Below, piece by piece: positions 31,522 to 39,807 of a stretch of DNA of 63,583 nt. The stretch spans positions 1 to 63,583 of the forward strand of contig CAZQKE010000034.1 of NCBI GenBank assembly GCA_964593865.1, in the 5' to 3' direction. Source of the DNA: CAZQKE01 sp964593865 (GTDB lineage: Bacteria; Chloroflexota; Anaerolineae; JAAYZQ01). The position numbers and the translations under genes were made by a program. The notes below the pieces were generated by a model. The model was given only the letters and a program-made list of their open reading frames with translations. It did not search any database and was not told where the DNA came from. Position 1 is the first letter of the stretch. Every line of letters starts with the position of its first letter.

Positions 31522-32498
31522 GCGGGCGAGAAGGGGATCGGCTTCCCAAAGTTGTGGCCCTGGGCGGGGGAACGGGGCTTTCTACGTTGCTGCGCGGCCT
31601 GAAACTCCATACCCCCCATATCACCGCCATCGTCACCGTAGCCGATGACGGCGGCTCGTCGGGGCGGTTGCGGCGGGAGCTGGGCATTCTGCCGCCCGGT
31701 GACTTTCGCAATTGCATTGCAGCCCTGGCCGACGACGAATCGTTGATAACCCGGCTCTTCCAGTACCGCTTTGGACAGGGGGAGGGCCTCAACGGTCACA
31801 GCTTCGGCAATCTGTTCCTCACGGCCCTGACCGCCGTCACCGGTAGCTTTGAACAAGCGTTGTTGGAAGCGGGGCGCGTCCTGGCGGTGCGAGGGCGTGT
31901 TCTGCCTTCCACATTGGAGGATGTGACCCTGGTCGCCGACCTGCGGCCTGCAGGTCGGGATTCCGGCGGGGAGCTGGCCCGTGTCCGGGGGGAATCGGCC
32001 ATCCCCAAGGCCGGGCGGCCCATTGAGCGGGTCTTCTTGCAGCCGGAGCGGGTCCGGGCTTACCCGGAAGCGGTGCGGGCCATTTTGGAAGCCGACCTGA
32101 TCGTTGCCGGGCCGGGCAGCCTCTTTACCAGCGTCTTGCCCAACCTGCTCATCCCCGGCATCCGGCAGGCGGTGGCGGCGGCAACGGCGGTCAAGGTCTA
32201 TGTCTGCAACATTGCCACCCAACCGGGGGAGACCGATGGATTTGATGCAGGGCAGCATATCGGCGCGTTGCAACGGCATGTGGGGCGTGGGCTGTTCCCC
32301 TGGGTGTTGGTCAATAACAACCCGCCTCTCCCCACCGACCACCCTCCCCTGCAGCCGGTGGTAGCCCGCTATGAGCAGAGTGATGATTATCGCGTGATAG
32401 AGTGCGATCTGACCGATACCCGCACTCCCTGGCGACACGACGCGGGGAAATTGGGGGCAGCGGTCATGGACTTGTGGCGTAAGCACGAAAAGAGATGA
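31518..32498 (+). CDS. yvcK: YvcK/GlmR family protein (CofD-like)
   Basis: 326 residues from ATG 31518, overlapping the clpX stop. Motifs: VVALGGGTGLSTLLRGLK, VTVADDGGSSGRLRRELG, PPGDFRNCIAAL, GLNGHSFGNLFLTAL and VAGPGSLFTSVLPNLL. In Firmicutes YvcK/GlmR binds UDP-GlcNAc and adjusts carbon flow between central metabolism and cell-wall precursors. Its place just before glycolytic gap and pgk genes fits a metabolic role. The structural fold is that of CofD, but residues for F420 synthesis are not expected. Confidence 0.92.
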   Translation: MSGREGDRLPKVVALGGGTGLSTLLRGLKLHTPHITAIVTVADDGGSSGRLRRELGILPPGDFRNCIAALADDESLITRLFQYRFGQGEGLNGHSFGNLFLTALTAVTGSFEQALLEAGRVLAVRGRVLPSTLEDVTLVADLRPAGRDSGGELARVRGESAIPKAGRPIERVFLQPERVRAYPEAVRAILEADLIVAGPGSLFTSVLPNLLIPGIRQAVAAATAVKVYVCNIATQPGETDGFDAGQHIGALQRHVGRGLFPWVLVNNNPPLPTDHPPLQPVVARYEQSDDYRVIECDLTDTRTPWRHDAGKLGAAVMDLWRKHEKR

Positions 32499-32511
32499 GG
32501 AGGTGAGAACC

Positions 32512-32886
32512 ATGAAGACCGCAGCGGACGCAATGACCAAGCACGTTGTGGACATTTCCCCTGATGCCACCGTGGCCGAGGCCATTGAAAAGATGAAGGA
32601 GTGGAATGTCTCCAGTCTGCTGGTCCAGCGCAGAGATGCCACCGACACCTGGGGATTCATGAGCCAGACCGACGTGATTGAAAAAGTGGTGGCCAAAGGG
32701 TTGGACCCCAAAGAGGTGATGGTCCACGAGATCATGACCAAACCGGTGATCACCGTGCCGCCCACGTGTAGCTTACAGGATTGCGCAGCCCTGATGGCGC
32801 GGGCGGATATTCGGCGCGTCCTGGTGTTTGACGGTCAGGACATTGTGGGCATTGTTAGCAGCAGCGATATTTTCAACATTACGTAG
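32512..32886 (+). CDS. Two-CBS-domain protein
   Basis: 124 residues from ATG 32512 (GAGGAGGTG upstream). Two CBS motifs make up the whole protein: AADAMTKHVVDISPDATVAEAIEKM... and VMVHEIMTKPVITVPPTCSLQDCAALM...RRVLVFDGQDIVGIVSSSDIF. Pairs of CBS domains form a Bateman module that binds adenosyl nucleotides and senses energy state. With no effector domain it probably regulates another protein; neighbouring glycolytic enzymes or YvcK are candidates (inference). Confidence 0.9.
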   Translation: MKTAADAMTKHVVDISPDATVAEAIEKMKEWNVSSLLVQRRDATDTWGFMSQTDVIEKVVAKGLDPKEVMVHEIMTKPVITVPPTCSLQDCAALMARADIRRVLVFDGQDIVGIVSSSDIFNIT

Positions 32887-32917
32887 AGTCTGAAAGGCTT
32901 TTTAAGGAGGAATACCG

Positions 32918-33961
32918 ATGAAGATCAGAGTAGGCATCAACGGATTCGGCCGGATCGGTCGCCAGGTGTTCCGGGCCATCTGGGAGCGCTATCCGGAGGA
33001 CCTGGAGGTGGTGGCCGTCAACGATTTGACCGATAACCAGACCCTGGCAAATCTGCTCAAATACGATTCCAACTACGGTCGCTTCCCCGCTCGCGTTGAG
33101 GTCACGGAGGGAAGCTTCTTCATAGACGGCAAAGAGGTCAAAACCTTTGCGCAGTATGACCCCAGCCAGATTCCCTGGGGGGATTTGGGAGTGAGCATCG
33201 TCGTTGAATCCACGGGTGTGTTCCGTGATGGTGAGCAGGCCGCACTGCACCGCACCGCCGCCGGTGCGCAAAAAGTGATCATCACCGCACCGGCCAAGCC
33301 CGCCGATAGCGTGGATTGGACGGTCGTCATGGGCGTCAACGATGGGGACTATCAGCGGGATAAGCACCACATCATCTCCAACGCTTCTTGCACCACCAAC
33401 TGTCTGGCCCCCGTTGCCAAAGTGATCCACGAAACCTTTGGCATCAAGCGTGGACTGATGACCACGGTGCATTCCTACACCAACGACCAGCGCATCCTGG
33501 ACTTCCCTCACAAGGACCCCCGCCGGGCACGAGCGGCCGCTTTGAACATCATCCCCACTACAACCGGCGCGGCCAAGGCGGTTGCCCTGGTCATCCCCGA
33601 CTTGAAGGGCAAGTTTGACGGTTTTGCCCTGCGCGTGCCCACCCCCACCGTTTCCATCGTGGACTTTGTGGCCGAACTCAAGCGGGATGTGACCAAAGAG
33701 GAGGTCAACGAAGCCTTGCGGGCTGCCGCCGAAGGGCCGTTGAAGGGCATCTTGGGCTACAGCGAGGACCCGTTGGTTTCGATGGACCTCAAGGGCGATT
33801 CCCGCTCCTCCATCGTGGATAGCTCGCTGACCAATGTCATTGAGGGCAACATGGTCAAGATCGTGTCCTGGTACGACAACGAATGGGGCTACTCCTGCCG
33901 CGTAGCCGATCTTTGCAACTTTTTGGCTGCGCAGGCCAAAGTCTCGCTGGACCAGGCATGA
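32918..33961 (+). CDS. gap: Glyceraldehyde-3-phosphate dehydrogenase (NAD-type)
   Basis: 347 residues; ATG after AAGGAGG. GINGFGRIGRQVF is the nucleotide-binding start; N35-D36 (VAVNDLTD) is the usual NAD-ribose aspartate. Catalytic Cys158 lies in ISNASCTTNC, with the His in TTVHSYTNDQRILD. The C-terminal WYDNEWGYS is conserved. It oxidises glyceraldehyde-3-phosphate to 1,3-bisphosphoglycerate. A second paralogue and pgk follow on the same strand, separated by repeat sequence. Confidence 0.96.
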   Translation: MKIRVGINGFGRIGRQVFRAIWERYPEDLEVVAVNDLTDNQTLANLLKYDSNYGRFPARVEVTEGSFFIDGKEVKTFAQYDPSQIPWGDLGVSIVVESTGVFRDGEQAALHRTAAGAQKVIITAPAKPADSVDWTVVMGVNDGDYQRDKHHIISNASCTTNCLAPVAKVIHETFGIKRGLMTTVHSYTNDQRILDFPHKDPRRARAAALNIIPTTTGAAKAVALVIPDLKGKFDGFALRVPTPTVSIVDFVAELKRDVTKEEVNEALRAAAEGPLKGILGYSEDPLVSMDLKGDSRSSIVDSSLTNVIEGNMVKIVSWYDNEWGYSCRVADLCNFLAAQAKVSLDQA

Positions 33962-33968
33962 GGGTTTG

Positions 33969-34180
33969 ACCGCCGAGACGAGGGGCGCGAGGAAAAGCCC
34001 CGGCGTCTTGGCGGTCCCAAAGGTTGGACCGCGAAGGCGCAAAGGGCACGAGGAAGAGAAAAGAAGAACCTTTGCGCCCCGGCGTCTTGGCGGTCCCGAA
34101 GGTTGAACCGCAAAGGCGCGAAGGACGCGAAGGGAGAGAAAGAAAAAAAAACCTTTGCGCCCTTGGCGTCTTCGGTTCCT
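33969..34180. repeat. Imperfect-palindrome repeat units between the two gap genes
   Basis: About two and a half units in inverse orientation to those near 38.2-38.7 kb. GGCGTCTTGGCGGTCCC occurs at 34002 and 34081, and a diverged copy at 34165, a period of ~80 bp. Each unit pairs GCGTCTTGGCGG-type and CCGCGAAGGCGC-type arms around an A/G-rich loop. Confidence 0.8.
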
Positions 34181-34197
34181 TCCTGAGGAGGACGACG

Positions 34198-35226
34198 ATG
34201 GCGATCCGGGTGGCGATCAACGGCTTTGGCCGCATCGGTCGGCAGGTGTTCAAAATCATCCACCAACGATACGCCGATGAATTGCATATCACCCATATCG
34301 GCGTCAGCAATCCCCATGTCACCGAAAACCGTGCGCTCTTGCTCAAATATGACTCCAACTACGGCCCTTTTGAGGCCGATGTCCGGGCCAACGTGCGCGG
34401 TGGCAAGAATGCGATCATCGTAGACGGTCGGGAAACACGCATCATTGGCCGCAACCCTTACGGCCCTGTGCCCGAATGGGGCCGCCTGGGGGTGGACCTG
34501 GTCATTGAGGCATCGGGGCATTTCAAAGGCCGTTCCCACCTGCACCTGACGGGTGGGGCGCGGCGGGTGATCATCACCGCTCCGGACCCCAAAGCAGACC
34601 TCATGGTGGTCGTAGGCATCAACCATACCGATTACGATCCGGAGCGCCACCGCACCATTTCCAACGCCTCTTGCACTACCAACGGCTTGGCGCCTGTGGC
34701 TAAGGTGCTGCACCAAAACTTTGGCATCATCGAAGCATTGATGACGACCATCCATGCCTATACCGGCAGCCAGCCGATCTTGGACCATGTGGGCAAAGAC
34801 CCCCGACGGTCCCGCTCGGCGGCAACCAACATCGTGCCCACGACGACCGGGGCGGCCAAAGCGGTGGGCAGCGTCATCCCTGAGCTGAAAGGCAAGATCA
34901 ACGGCTGTGCCTACCGCGTGCCCATCCCTACCGTCTCGGTGGCCGAGTTGGTGGCCTGTGTGGAGCGGCCTGCCGACAAGGAAACGATCAATGCTGCCTT
35001 CAAAAGGGCCGCTGCCGAAGGGCCGCTCAAAGGCATTTTGGGTTATTCGGACTTGCCTTTGGTCTCGACCGATTTCCGAGGCACGACCTTCTCTTCCGTT
35101 CTGGATGCTTTATCGACCATGACCCTGGGCAATCTGGTCAAGGTTGTGGCTTGGTATGACAACGAATGGGGGTACGCTTGCCGCGTGGCCGAGTTGGCCC
35201 ATTACTTGGTGCAGCAAGGGTTCTAG
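34198..35226 (+). CDS. gap: Second glyceraldehyde-3-phosphate dehydrogenase paralogue
   Basis: 342 residues from ATG 34198 (TGAGGAGG upstream). Catalytic Cys159 in ISNASCTTNG and the His in TTIHAYTGSQPILDH are kept, but the second Cys of CTTNC is Gly. The position of the NAD-ribose Asp36 is Asn38 (IGVSNPHV instead of VAVNDLTD), the kind of change seen in NADP-using GapB enzymes. It may use NADP(H) or run in the gluconeogenic direction (inference). The rest matches the type I enzyme, including WYDNEWGYA. Confidence 0.92.
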   Translation: MAIRVAINGFGRIGRQVFKIIHQRYADELHITHIGVSNPHVTENRALLLKYDSNYGPFEADVRANVRGGKNAIIVDGRETRIIGRNPYGPVPEWGRLGVDLVIEASGHFKGRSHLHLTGGARRVIITAPDPKADLMVVVGINHTDYDPERHRTISNASCTTNGLAPVAKVLHQNFGIIEALMTTIHAYTGSQPILDHVGKDPRRSRSAATNIVPTTTGAAKAVGSVIPELKGKINGCAYRVPIPTVSVAELVACVERPADKETINAAFKRAAAEGPLKGILGYSDLPLVSTDFRGTTFSSVLDALSTMTLGNLVKVVAWYDNEWGYACRVAELAHYLVQQGF

Positions 35227-35311
35227 AGGAGGACCGATCCGCGACACGCCGCCGAGGACGCAATTCGGTGTTGGACTCGGCGTGATGAGAAGAGTTTTGG
35301 GGTGGTTGAAC

Positions 35312-36484
35312 ATGAAAAAGACCGTTCGTGATGTAGATGTTCAAGGAAAGCGAGTGCTGGTTCGTGTGGATTTCAACGTTCCTTTGAGCGACGGCCAAGT
35401 CGCCGATGATACCCGCATCCGGGCGGCCTTGCCCACCATCCGCTATCTGCTGGAAAGGGATGCGGTGGTGATTCTGATGTCCCATTTGGGGCGGCCCAAA
35501 GGCCGCGTTGTTGAATCGCTCAGGATGGACCCCGTCGCCCGCCGTCTTTCTGAGCTGCTGGGGCGGCCTGTGACCAAGCTGGATGACTGCGTCGGACCGG
35601 AGGTGGAGGCAGCGGTCCGGGCGGCCAAGCCGGGCGAGGTCCTTCTTTTGGAAAACACCCGCTTCCACCCGGAGGAAAAGGAAAACGATCCCGCCTTTGC
35701 CGCCCGATTGGCGGCCCTGGCGGATCTGTACGTCAACGATGCCTTTGGCTCGGCCCACCGTGCCCATGCCTCAACGACGGGTGTGGCCCAATATCTGCCC
35801 GCAGTGGCCGGTTTTCTGATGGAACGGGAGATCTCGTTCCTGAGCAGTGTGCTGAACGAACCGCGAAAGCCCTTTATCGCCATCTTGGGCGGGGCCAAAA
35901 TCTCGGACAAGATCGGCGTGATTGAGAACTTGCTGGACCGGGTGGATTCGCTCCTCATCGGCGGCGGCATTGCCAACACTTTCCTCAAGGCCGAAGGCCA
36001 CGATGTGGGTGATTCACTGGTGGAGGATGACAGCCTGGAAACGGCCCGCGCCCTGCTGGAGCAGGCGGGGGATAAACTGGTGCTGCCGGTAGATGTGACG
36101 GTCGCCGACCGCTTCGCCGCCGATGCCTTTTCCCAAGTGGTCAGCGTCTCCCAGGTCCCCCCTCGTTGGCGCATTATGGACATCGGCCCCCGGACCATTG
36201 AGCTGTTCCACGACCGGTTGGCAAACGCCCGCACCGTCATTTGGAACGGGCCGATGGGAGTCTTTGAGTTTCCCAAGTTTGCCCAGGGGACCGAAGCGGT
36301 AGCCCGCATACTGGCTGCTTTGCCCTACGCAACCACCGTCATCGGCGGCGGCGATTCGGCGGCGGCGGTCAAACGGACCGGCTTGGATAAGGAGATGAGC
36401 CACATCTCTACCGGTGGCGGAGCCAGCCTCAAATTCCTGGAAGGCAAGGTGCTGCCCGGTGTGGCCGTTTTGCTGGATAAATAA
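35312..36484 (+). CDS. pgk: Phosphoglycerate kinase
   Basis: 390 residues from ATG 35312 (GGGGTGG upstream). Motifs: VRVDFNVPLSDG, LMSHLGRPKG, NTRFHPEEKENDP, FGSAHRAHAST, ILGGAKISDKIGVIENLL, and the C-terminal GGGDSAAAVKR. It transfers the phosphate of 1,3-bisphosphoglycerate to ADP in glycolysis. It follows the two gap genes. It stops 5 bp before the convergent rsmE stop; no terminator is visible between them. Confidence 0.97.
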   Translation: MKKTVRDVDVQGKRVLVRVDFNVPLSDGQVADDTRIRAALPTIRYLLERDAVVILMSHLGRPKGRVVESLRMDPVARRLSELLGRPVTKLDDCVGPEVEAAVRAAKPGEVLLLENTRFHPEEKENDPAFAARLAALADLYVNDAFGSAHRAHASTTGVAQYLPAVAGFLMEREISFLSSVLNEPRKPFIAILGGAKISDKIGVIENLLDRVDSLLIGGGIANTFLKAEGHDVGDSLVEDDSLETARALLEQAGDKLVLPVDVTVADRFAADAFSQVVSVSQVPPRWRIMDIGPRTIELFHDRLANARTVIWNGPMGVFEFPKFAQGTEAVARILAALPYATTVIGGGDSAAAVKRTGLDKEMSHISTGGGASLKFLEGKVLPGVAVLLDK

Positions 36485-36489
36485 CAGAA

Positions 36490-37227
36490 CTATTCCCAAT
36501 CCCCCAAGGCGAAGAGGATGGCGGCTACGGCGGCGATACCCGCCGTTTCGGCGCGGAGGATGCGCGGCCCCAGCGTCACCGGTTGCAGGCCGTAGCGCCG
36601 GGCCAGGTCCACTTCGGCAGGGGTGAAGCCGCCTTCCGGCCCGATGAAAAGGTGGACGGTAAAAAGCGGCGCGGCGGAGAGGGCCTGGCGCAGGCTGACC
36701 GCTTCTTCCTCTTCCCAGGGGATGAGGGCCAGCCCGCCCACCTGCCGCGCCCGTTCGCAGCCCTGGGGGAAGAAAAGGGGTTCGTGCAGGGCCGGTTTGC
36801 GCCCCCGGCGGCTCTGTTCGGCGGCTTCTTGGATGATGCGTTCCCAGCGTTGCCGCTTTTTCTCCACTGCCCCCACTTCGGATAGGATGCACCGTTCGGT
36901 GATGAGGGGCACAAATTCGACCACGCCCAGTTCGGTTCCCTTTTGCAGCACCCACTCAAAGCGATTGCCTTTGAGTACGCTTTGGTAGAGGGAAATTTTG
37001 GTGCGCGGCTCCGCGGCGGAAAGGCGGCGGTGCAGCACTTCGCCCCGCACCGTATCCCGCTCAACGGAGATCAGCTGCGTTTCAATCTCCCAGCCCGAAT
37101 TGTCCAGGACGATGATCCGCTCGCCGGGCCGCATCCGCAACACGCGGGCGATCTGATGGGCCTGGGGGCCGGTGATGGTCACAATGTTGGCTTGGATCCA
37201 GGCAGGAGGGACGAAAAAGCGGTGCAT
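36490..37227 (-). CDS. rsmE: 16S rRNA m3U1498 methyltransferase RsmE
   Basis: 245 residues, MHRFFV start at 37227 (GGGGAG seven nt upstream; the ATG at 37230 overlapping the prmA stop is the alternative). Motifs: QIARVLRMRPGERIIVLD (PUA-like N-domain), LYQSVLKGNRFEWVLQKGTELG, and the SPOUT knot HLFIGPEGGFTPAEVDLA with GPRILRAETAG. It methylates U1498 of 16S rRNA. It is the last gene of the hrcA-grpE-dnaK-dnaJ-prmA-rsmE group, the same order as in Bacillus. Confidence 0.95.
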   Translation of the reverse strand: MHRFFVPPAWIQANIVTITGPQAHQIARVLRMRPGERIIVLDNSGWEIETQLISVERDTVRGEVLHRRLSAAEPRTKISLYQSVLKGNRFEWVLQKGTELGVVEFVPLITERCILSEVGAVEKKRQRWERIIQEAAEQSRRGRKPALHEPLFFPQGCERARQVGGLALIPWEEEEAVSLRQALSAAPLFTVHLFIGPEGGFTPAEVDLARRYGLQPVTLGPRILRAETAGIAAVAAILFALGDWE

Positions 37228-38168
37228 CATCGTTCTCCCCTCGCCACCAGAGCCACCCAATCCTCTTCCCGGCTGCGTGCGATGACCTTCAGGCCCTGGG
37301 CTTGCAGAGCGCGGGTCACGTCCTCTTCTTGGCTTTCGATGAGACCGGAGGCGATGAGATGCCCTCCCGGTCCCAGCCGCGCCGCCAACGCCGGGGCCAT
37401 TCCCCGGATGACGGGGGCCAGGATGTTGACCAGGATCAGGTCAAAGTGTCCCGAATCCAACAAGTCCAGGTCCCCGTCGGCCCGAAAACGGTGGGGGACA
37501 TCCTCCCCGCCGGGCAGGGAACCGTGCCGGACGACAACCGTTCCGCCCACACCGTTGCGGGCTGCGTTCTCGGCGGCAGCGGTCACGGCCAGGGGATCGG
37601 CGTCCAGGGCCAGCACGGAGCGGGCGCCCAGTTTGGCGGCGGCGATGGCCAGCACGCCGGAGCCGGTCCCCACGTCCAGGACGGCATCGCCGGGCGTCAG
37701 GTGCGTTTCCAGGGCGGCCAGGCACAGTCGGGTGGTGGGGTGCAAGCCCGTGCCAAAAGCCTGGCCCGGCTCCAGGCGGATGACGACCTCGCCGGGGGCG
37801 GGGGTGTATTCCTCCCAGGCGGGTACGATGACGGTGCGCTGCCCAACCCGCAGGCGGTGATAGTGTTGCTTCCAGGCTTTGGCCCAATCCGCTTCGGCCA
37901 GTTCGCGGACGGTTGGCGGGGGGATGGGCAGAATGCGACCCAGATGCCACAGCCCCTCTTCCAGGTGGCGGCGGGCCTGCTCACTGCCCTGGGCGGGCAG
38001 GTAGGTCTTGACGACCACCGTCGGGGGCAGCCGGTCTTCCAGTTCGTACTCGAAACAGTCTACCGGCGTTTCGACCACGGCCCGACCCTGGCCGTAGCGG
38101 TTGAACAATTCAACGACCGCTTCGGCGGCCTCGCGGTCGGTGGAGACACTGAACTCAAGCCAGTTCAA
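37227..38168 (-). CDS. prmA: Ribosomal protein L11 methyltransferase
   Basis: 313 residues. N-terminal substrate-recognition region (MNWLEFSVSTDREAAEAV), linker WAKAWKQHYHRLRVG, then the SAM domain with GQAFGTGLHPTTRLCL, AVLDVGTGSGVLAIAAAKLG and LILVNILAPVI. It trimethylates L11 lysines. The stop overlaps the rsmE start. A 517-bp repeat array separates it from dnaJ, so its expression may be uncoupled from the heat-shock genes. Confidence 0.96.
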   Translation of the reverse strand: MNWLEFSVSTDREAAEAVVELFNRYGQGRAVVETPVDCFEYELEDRLPPTVVVKTYLPAQGSEQARRHLEEGLWHLGRILPIPPPTVRELAEADWAKAWKQHYHRLRVGQRTVIVPAWEEYTPAPGEVVIRLEPGQAFGTGLHPTTRLCLAALETHLTPGDAVLDVGTGSGVLAIAAAKLGARSVLALDADPLAVTAAAENAARNGVGGTVVVRHGSLPGGEDVPHRFRADGDLDLLDSGHFDLILVNILAPVIRGMAPALAARLGPGGHLIASGLIESQEEDVTRALQAQGLKVIARSREEDWVALVARGER

Positions 38169-38198
38169 GGGATATTCCTCAGAGAATAGCAGGCCATT

Positions 38199-38668
38199 CG
38201 TTTCCTTTGCGCCTTCGCGGTTCGGATTTTTGAACCGCCAAGACGCAAAGGGCGCGAAGGTTTTTTTCCTTTTTCTTCCTCCCTTTGCGCTCTTCGCCTT
38301 CGCGGTTCAGATTTTGAAACCGCCAAGACGCAAAGGGCGCGAAGGTTTTTTCCTTTTTCTTCCTCCCTTTGCGCTCTTCGCCTTCGCGGTTCAGATTTTG
38401 GAACCGCCAAGACGTGAAGGGCGCGAAGGTTTTTTCCTTTTTCTTCCTCCCTTTGCGCTCTTTGCGCCTTCGCGGTTCAGATTTTGGAACCGCCAAGACG
38501 CAAAGGACGCGAAGGTTTTTTCCTTCTTCTTCCTCCCTTTGCGCTCTTTGCGCCTTCGCGGTTCGGATTTTTGAACCGCCAAGACGTGAAGGGCGCGAAG
38601 GTTTTTTCCTTTTTCTTCCTCCCTTTGCGCTCTTTGCGCCTTCGCGGTTCAAATCTCCGAATCCGCCA
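38199..38668. repeat. Five-unit tandem array of ~85-bp imperfect palindromes
   Basis: TTCGCGGTTC recurs at 38214, 38299, 38383, 38469, 38554 and 38641, giving periods of 84-87 bp. Each unit has 28-nt arms: AACCGCCAAGACGCAAAGGG... and the complement of ...CTTTGCGCCTTCGCGGTT, matching at 24 of 28 positions around a T/C-rich loop (TTTTTTCCTTTTTCTTCCTCC). Unit junctions form a further small GGTTC/GAACC dyad. Open frames across it on both strands are artefacts. It fills the 517-bp gap between prmA and dnaJ. Confidence 0.92.
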
Positions 38669-38685
38669 ACCGGGCCGCGCGCATC

Positions 38686-39807
38686 TCACAAGCCCAGGGC
38701 CTCTTTGACTTTGGAGAACAGGCCCTTTTCCGGCTGGTGGATAACTTCGCCGCCCAGGGTTTCGCTCAGCTCTTTGAACAGTCGCTTTTGCTGTGCCGTC
38801 AGGCGGGTAGGCGTACGGACGTGGACCATGACCAGTTGATCGCCCCGTCCGTTGCGCCGCAGGCGGGGGACCCCTTTGCCTTTCAGGCGCAGCACTTCCC
38901 CGGTTTGGATGCCTGCCGGGATGACCAATTCTTCCTCGCCGTCCAGGGTGGGAACCTTGATTTTGTCGCCCAGAGCGGCCTGGGCGATGTTGATGTCCAG
39001 TTCCAGCCAGATGTCGTTGTCCTCGCGGCGGAAGACGGGGTGGGGCTTGACGTGCAAGACGACATACAGGTTGCCGGGCGGGCCGCCCCGCACCCCCGGT
39101 TCCCCTTCCCCGATCAGGCGGATGCGGGTGGCGTCGTCCACACCGGGCGGAATCTTGACCAAGATGGAGCGTTCCACCTGGACCGTCTTGTTCCCCCCGC
39201 AGCGGGTGCAGGGTGTGGTGACGATCTCACGTTCGCCTCGGCAGCGGGGACAGGTGGAAACCTGGATGAAGGAGCCGAGGAAGGTATGCTGCTGGCGGCG
39301 GATCTCGCCGGTTCCGTTGCACTGGGGGCAACGGATGGGCTGGGTCCCCGGCTCCGCACCGCTGCCCTGGCAGTGGGGGCATGTTTCGTGGCGGGGGACG
39401 ATGATCTCCTTTTCGCAGCCAAAGACCGCTTCCTCAAACTCAATGGTGAGGTCATAGCGTAGGTCGGCGCCCCGCGCCGGGCCGCGCCGGGCCGCGCCGG
39501 TGCGCATCCCCCCGCCGAAGAAGCTCTCAAAAATGTCTTCAAACCCACCGAACCCTGCACCAAAGCCGCCGAAATCCCCGAACCCGGCTTGGGGTCCGGC
39601 GTGTCCAAAGCGGTCGTAGGCGGCCCGCTTGTCCGGGTCGGAAAGGACTTCATAGGCTTCGTTGATCTCTTTGAATTTGGCCTCGGCGTCGGGGCTTTTG
39701 TTTACGTCGGGGTGATATTGGCGGGCCAGGCGGCGGAACGCCCGTTTGATCTCGTCCTGGGATGCCTGGCGGCTCACCCCCAATACGTCGTAGTAGTCGC
39801 GTTTCAT
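38686..39807 (-). CDS. dnaJ: Chaperone protein DnaJ
   Basis: 373 residues. J-domain with YHPDVN (HPD), a Gly/Phe-rich stretch (FGDFGGFGAGFGGFEDIF), four zinc motifs (CPHCQGSG, CPQCNGTG, CPRCRGER, CTRCGGNK) and the C-terminal substrate domains. In the third zinc motif the final Gly is replaced by Arg. It stimulates DnaK ATPase and delivers clients. Its start overlaps the dnaK stop by ATGA (39804-39807). Confidence 0.97.
   Translation of the reverse strand: MKRDYYDVLGVSRQASQDEIKRAFRRLARQYHPDVNKSPDAEAKFKEINEAYEVLSDPDKRAAYDRFGHAGPQAGFGDFGGFGAGFGGFEDIFESFFGGGMRTGAARRGPARGADLRYDLTIEFEEAVFGCEKEIIVPRHETCPHCQGSGAEPGTQPIRCPQCNGTGEIRRQQHTFLGSFIQVSTCPRCRGEREIVTTPCTRCGGNKTVQVERSILVKIPPGVDDATRIRLIGEGEPGVRGGPPGNLYVVLHVKPHPVFRREDNDIWLELDINIAQAALGDKIKVPTLDGEEELVIPAGIQTGEVLRLKGKGVPRLRRNGRGDQLVMVHVRTPTRLTAQQKRLFKELSETLGGEVIHQPEKGLFSKVKEALGL

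Noticed and set aside
38101..38652. Long open frames on both strands (up to ~157 codons) across the 38.2-38.7 kb array
   Set aside because: They consist of repeated Phe/Arg/Lys-rich peptide units from the palindromic repeat, exist on both strands and lack ribosome sites; not genes.
38199..38668. Possible CRISPR array
   Set aside because: The period is ~85 bp with the whole unit repeated, including the loop; there are no unique spacers and no cas genes.
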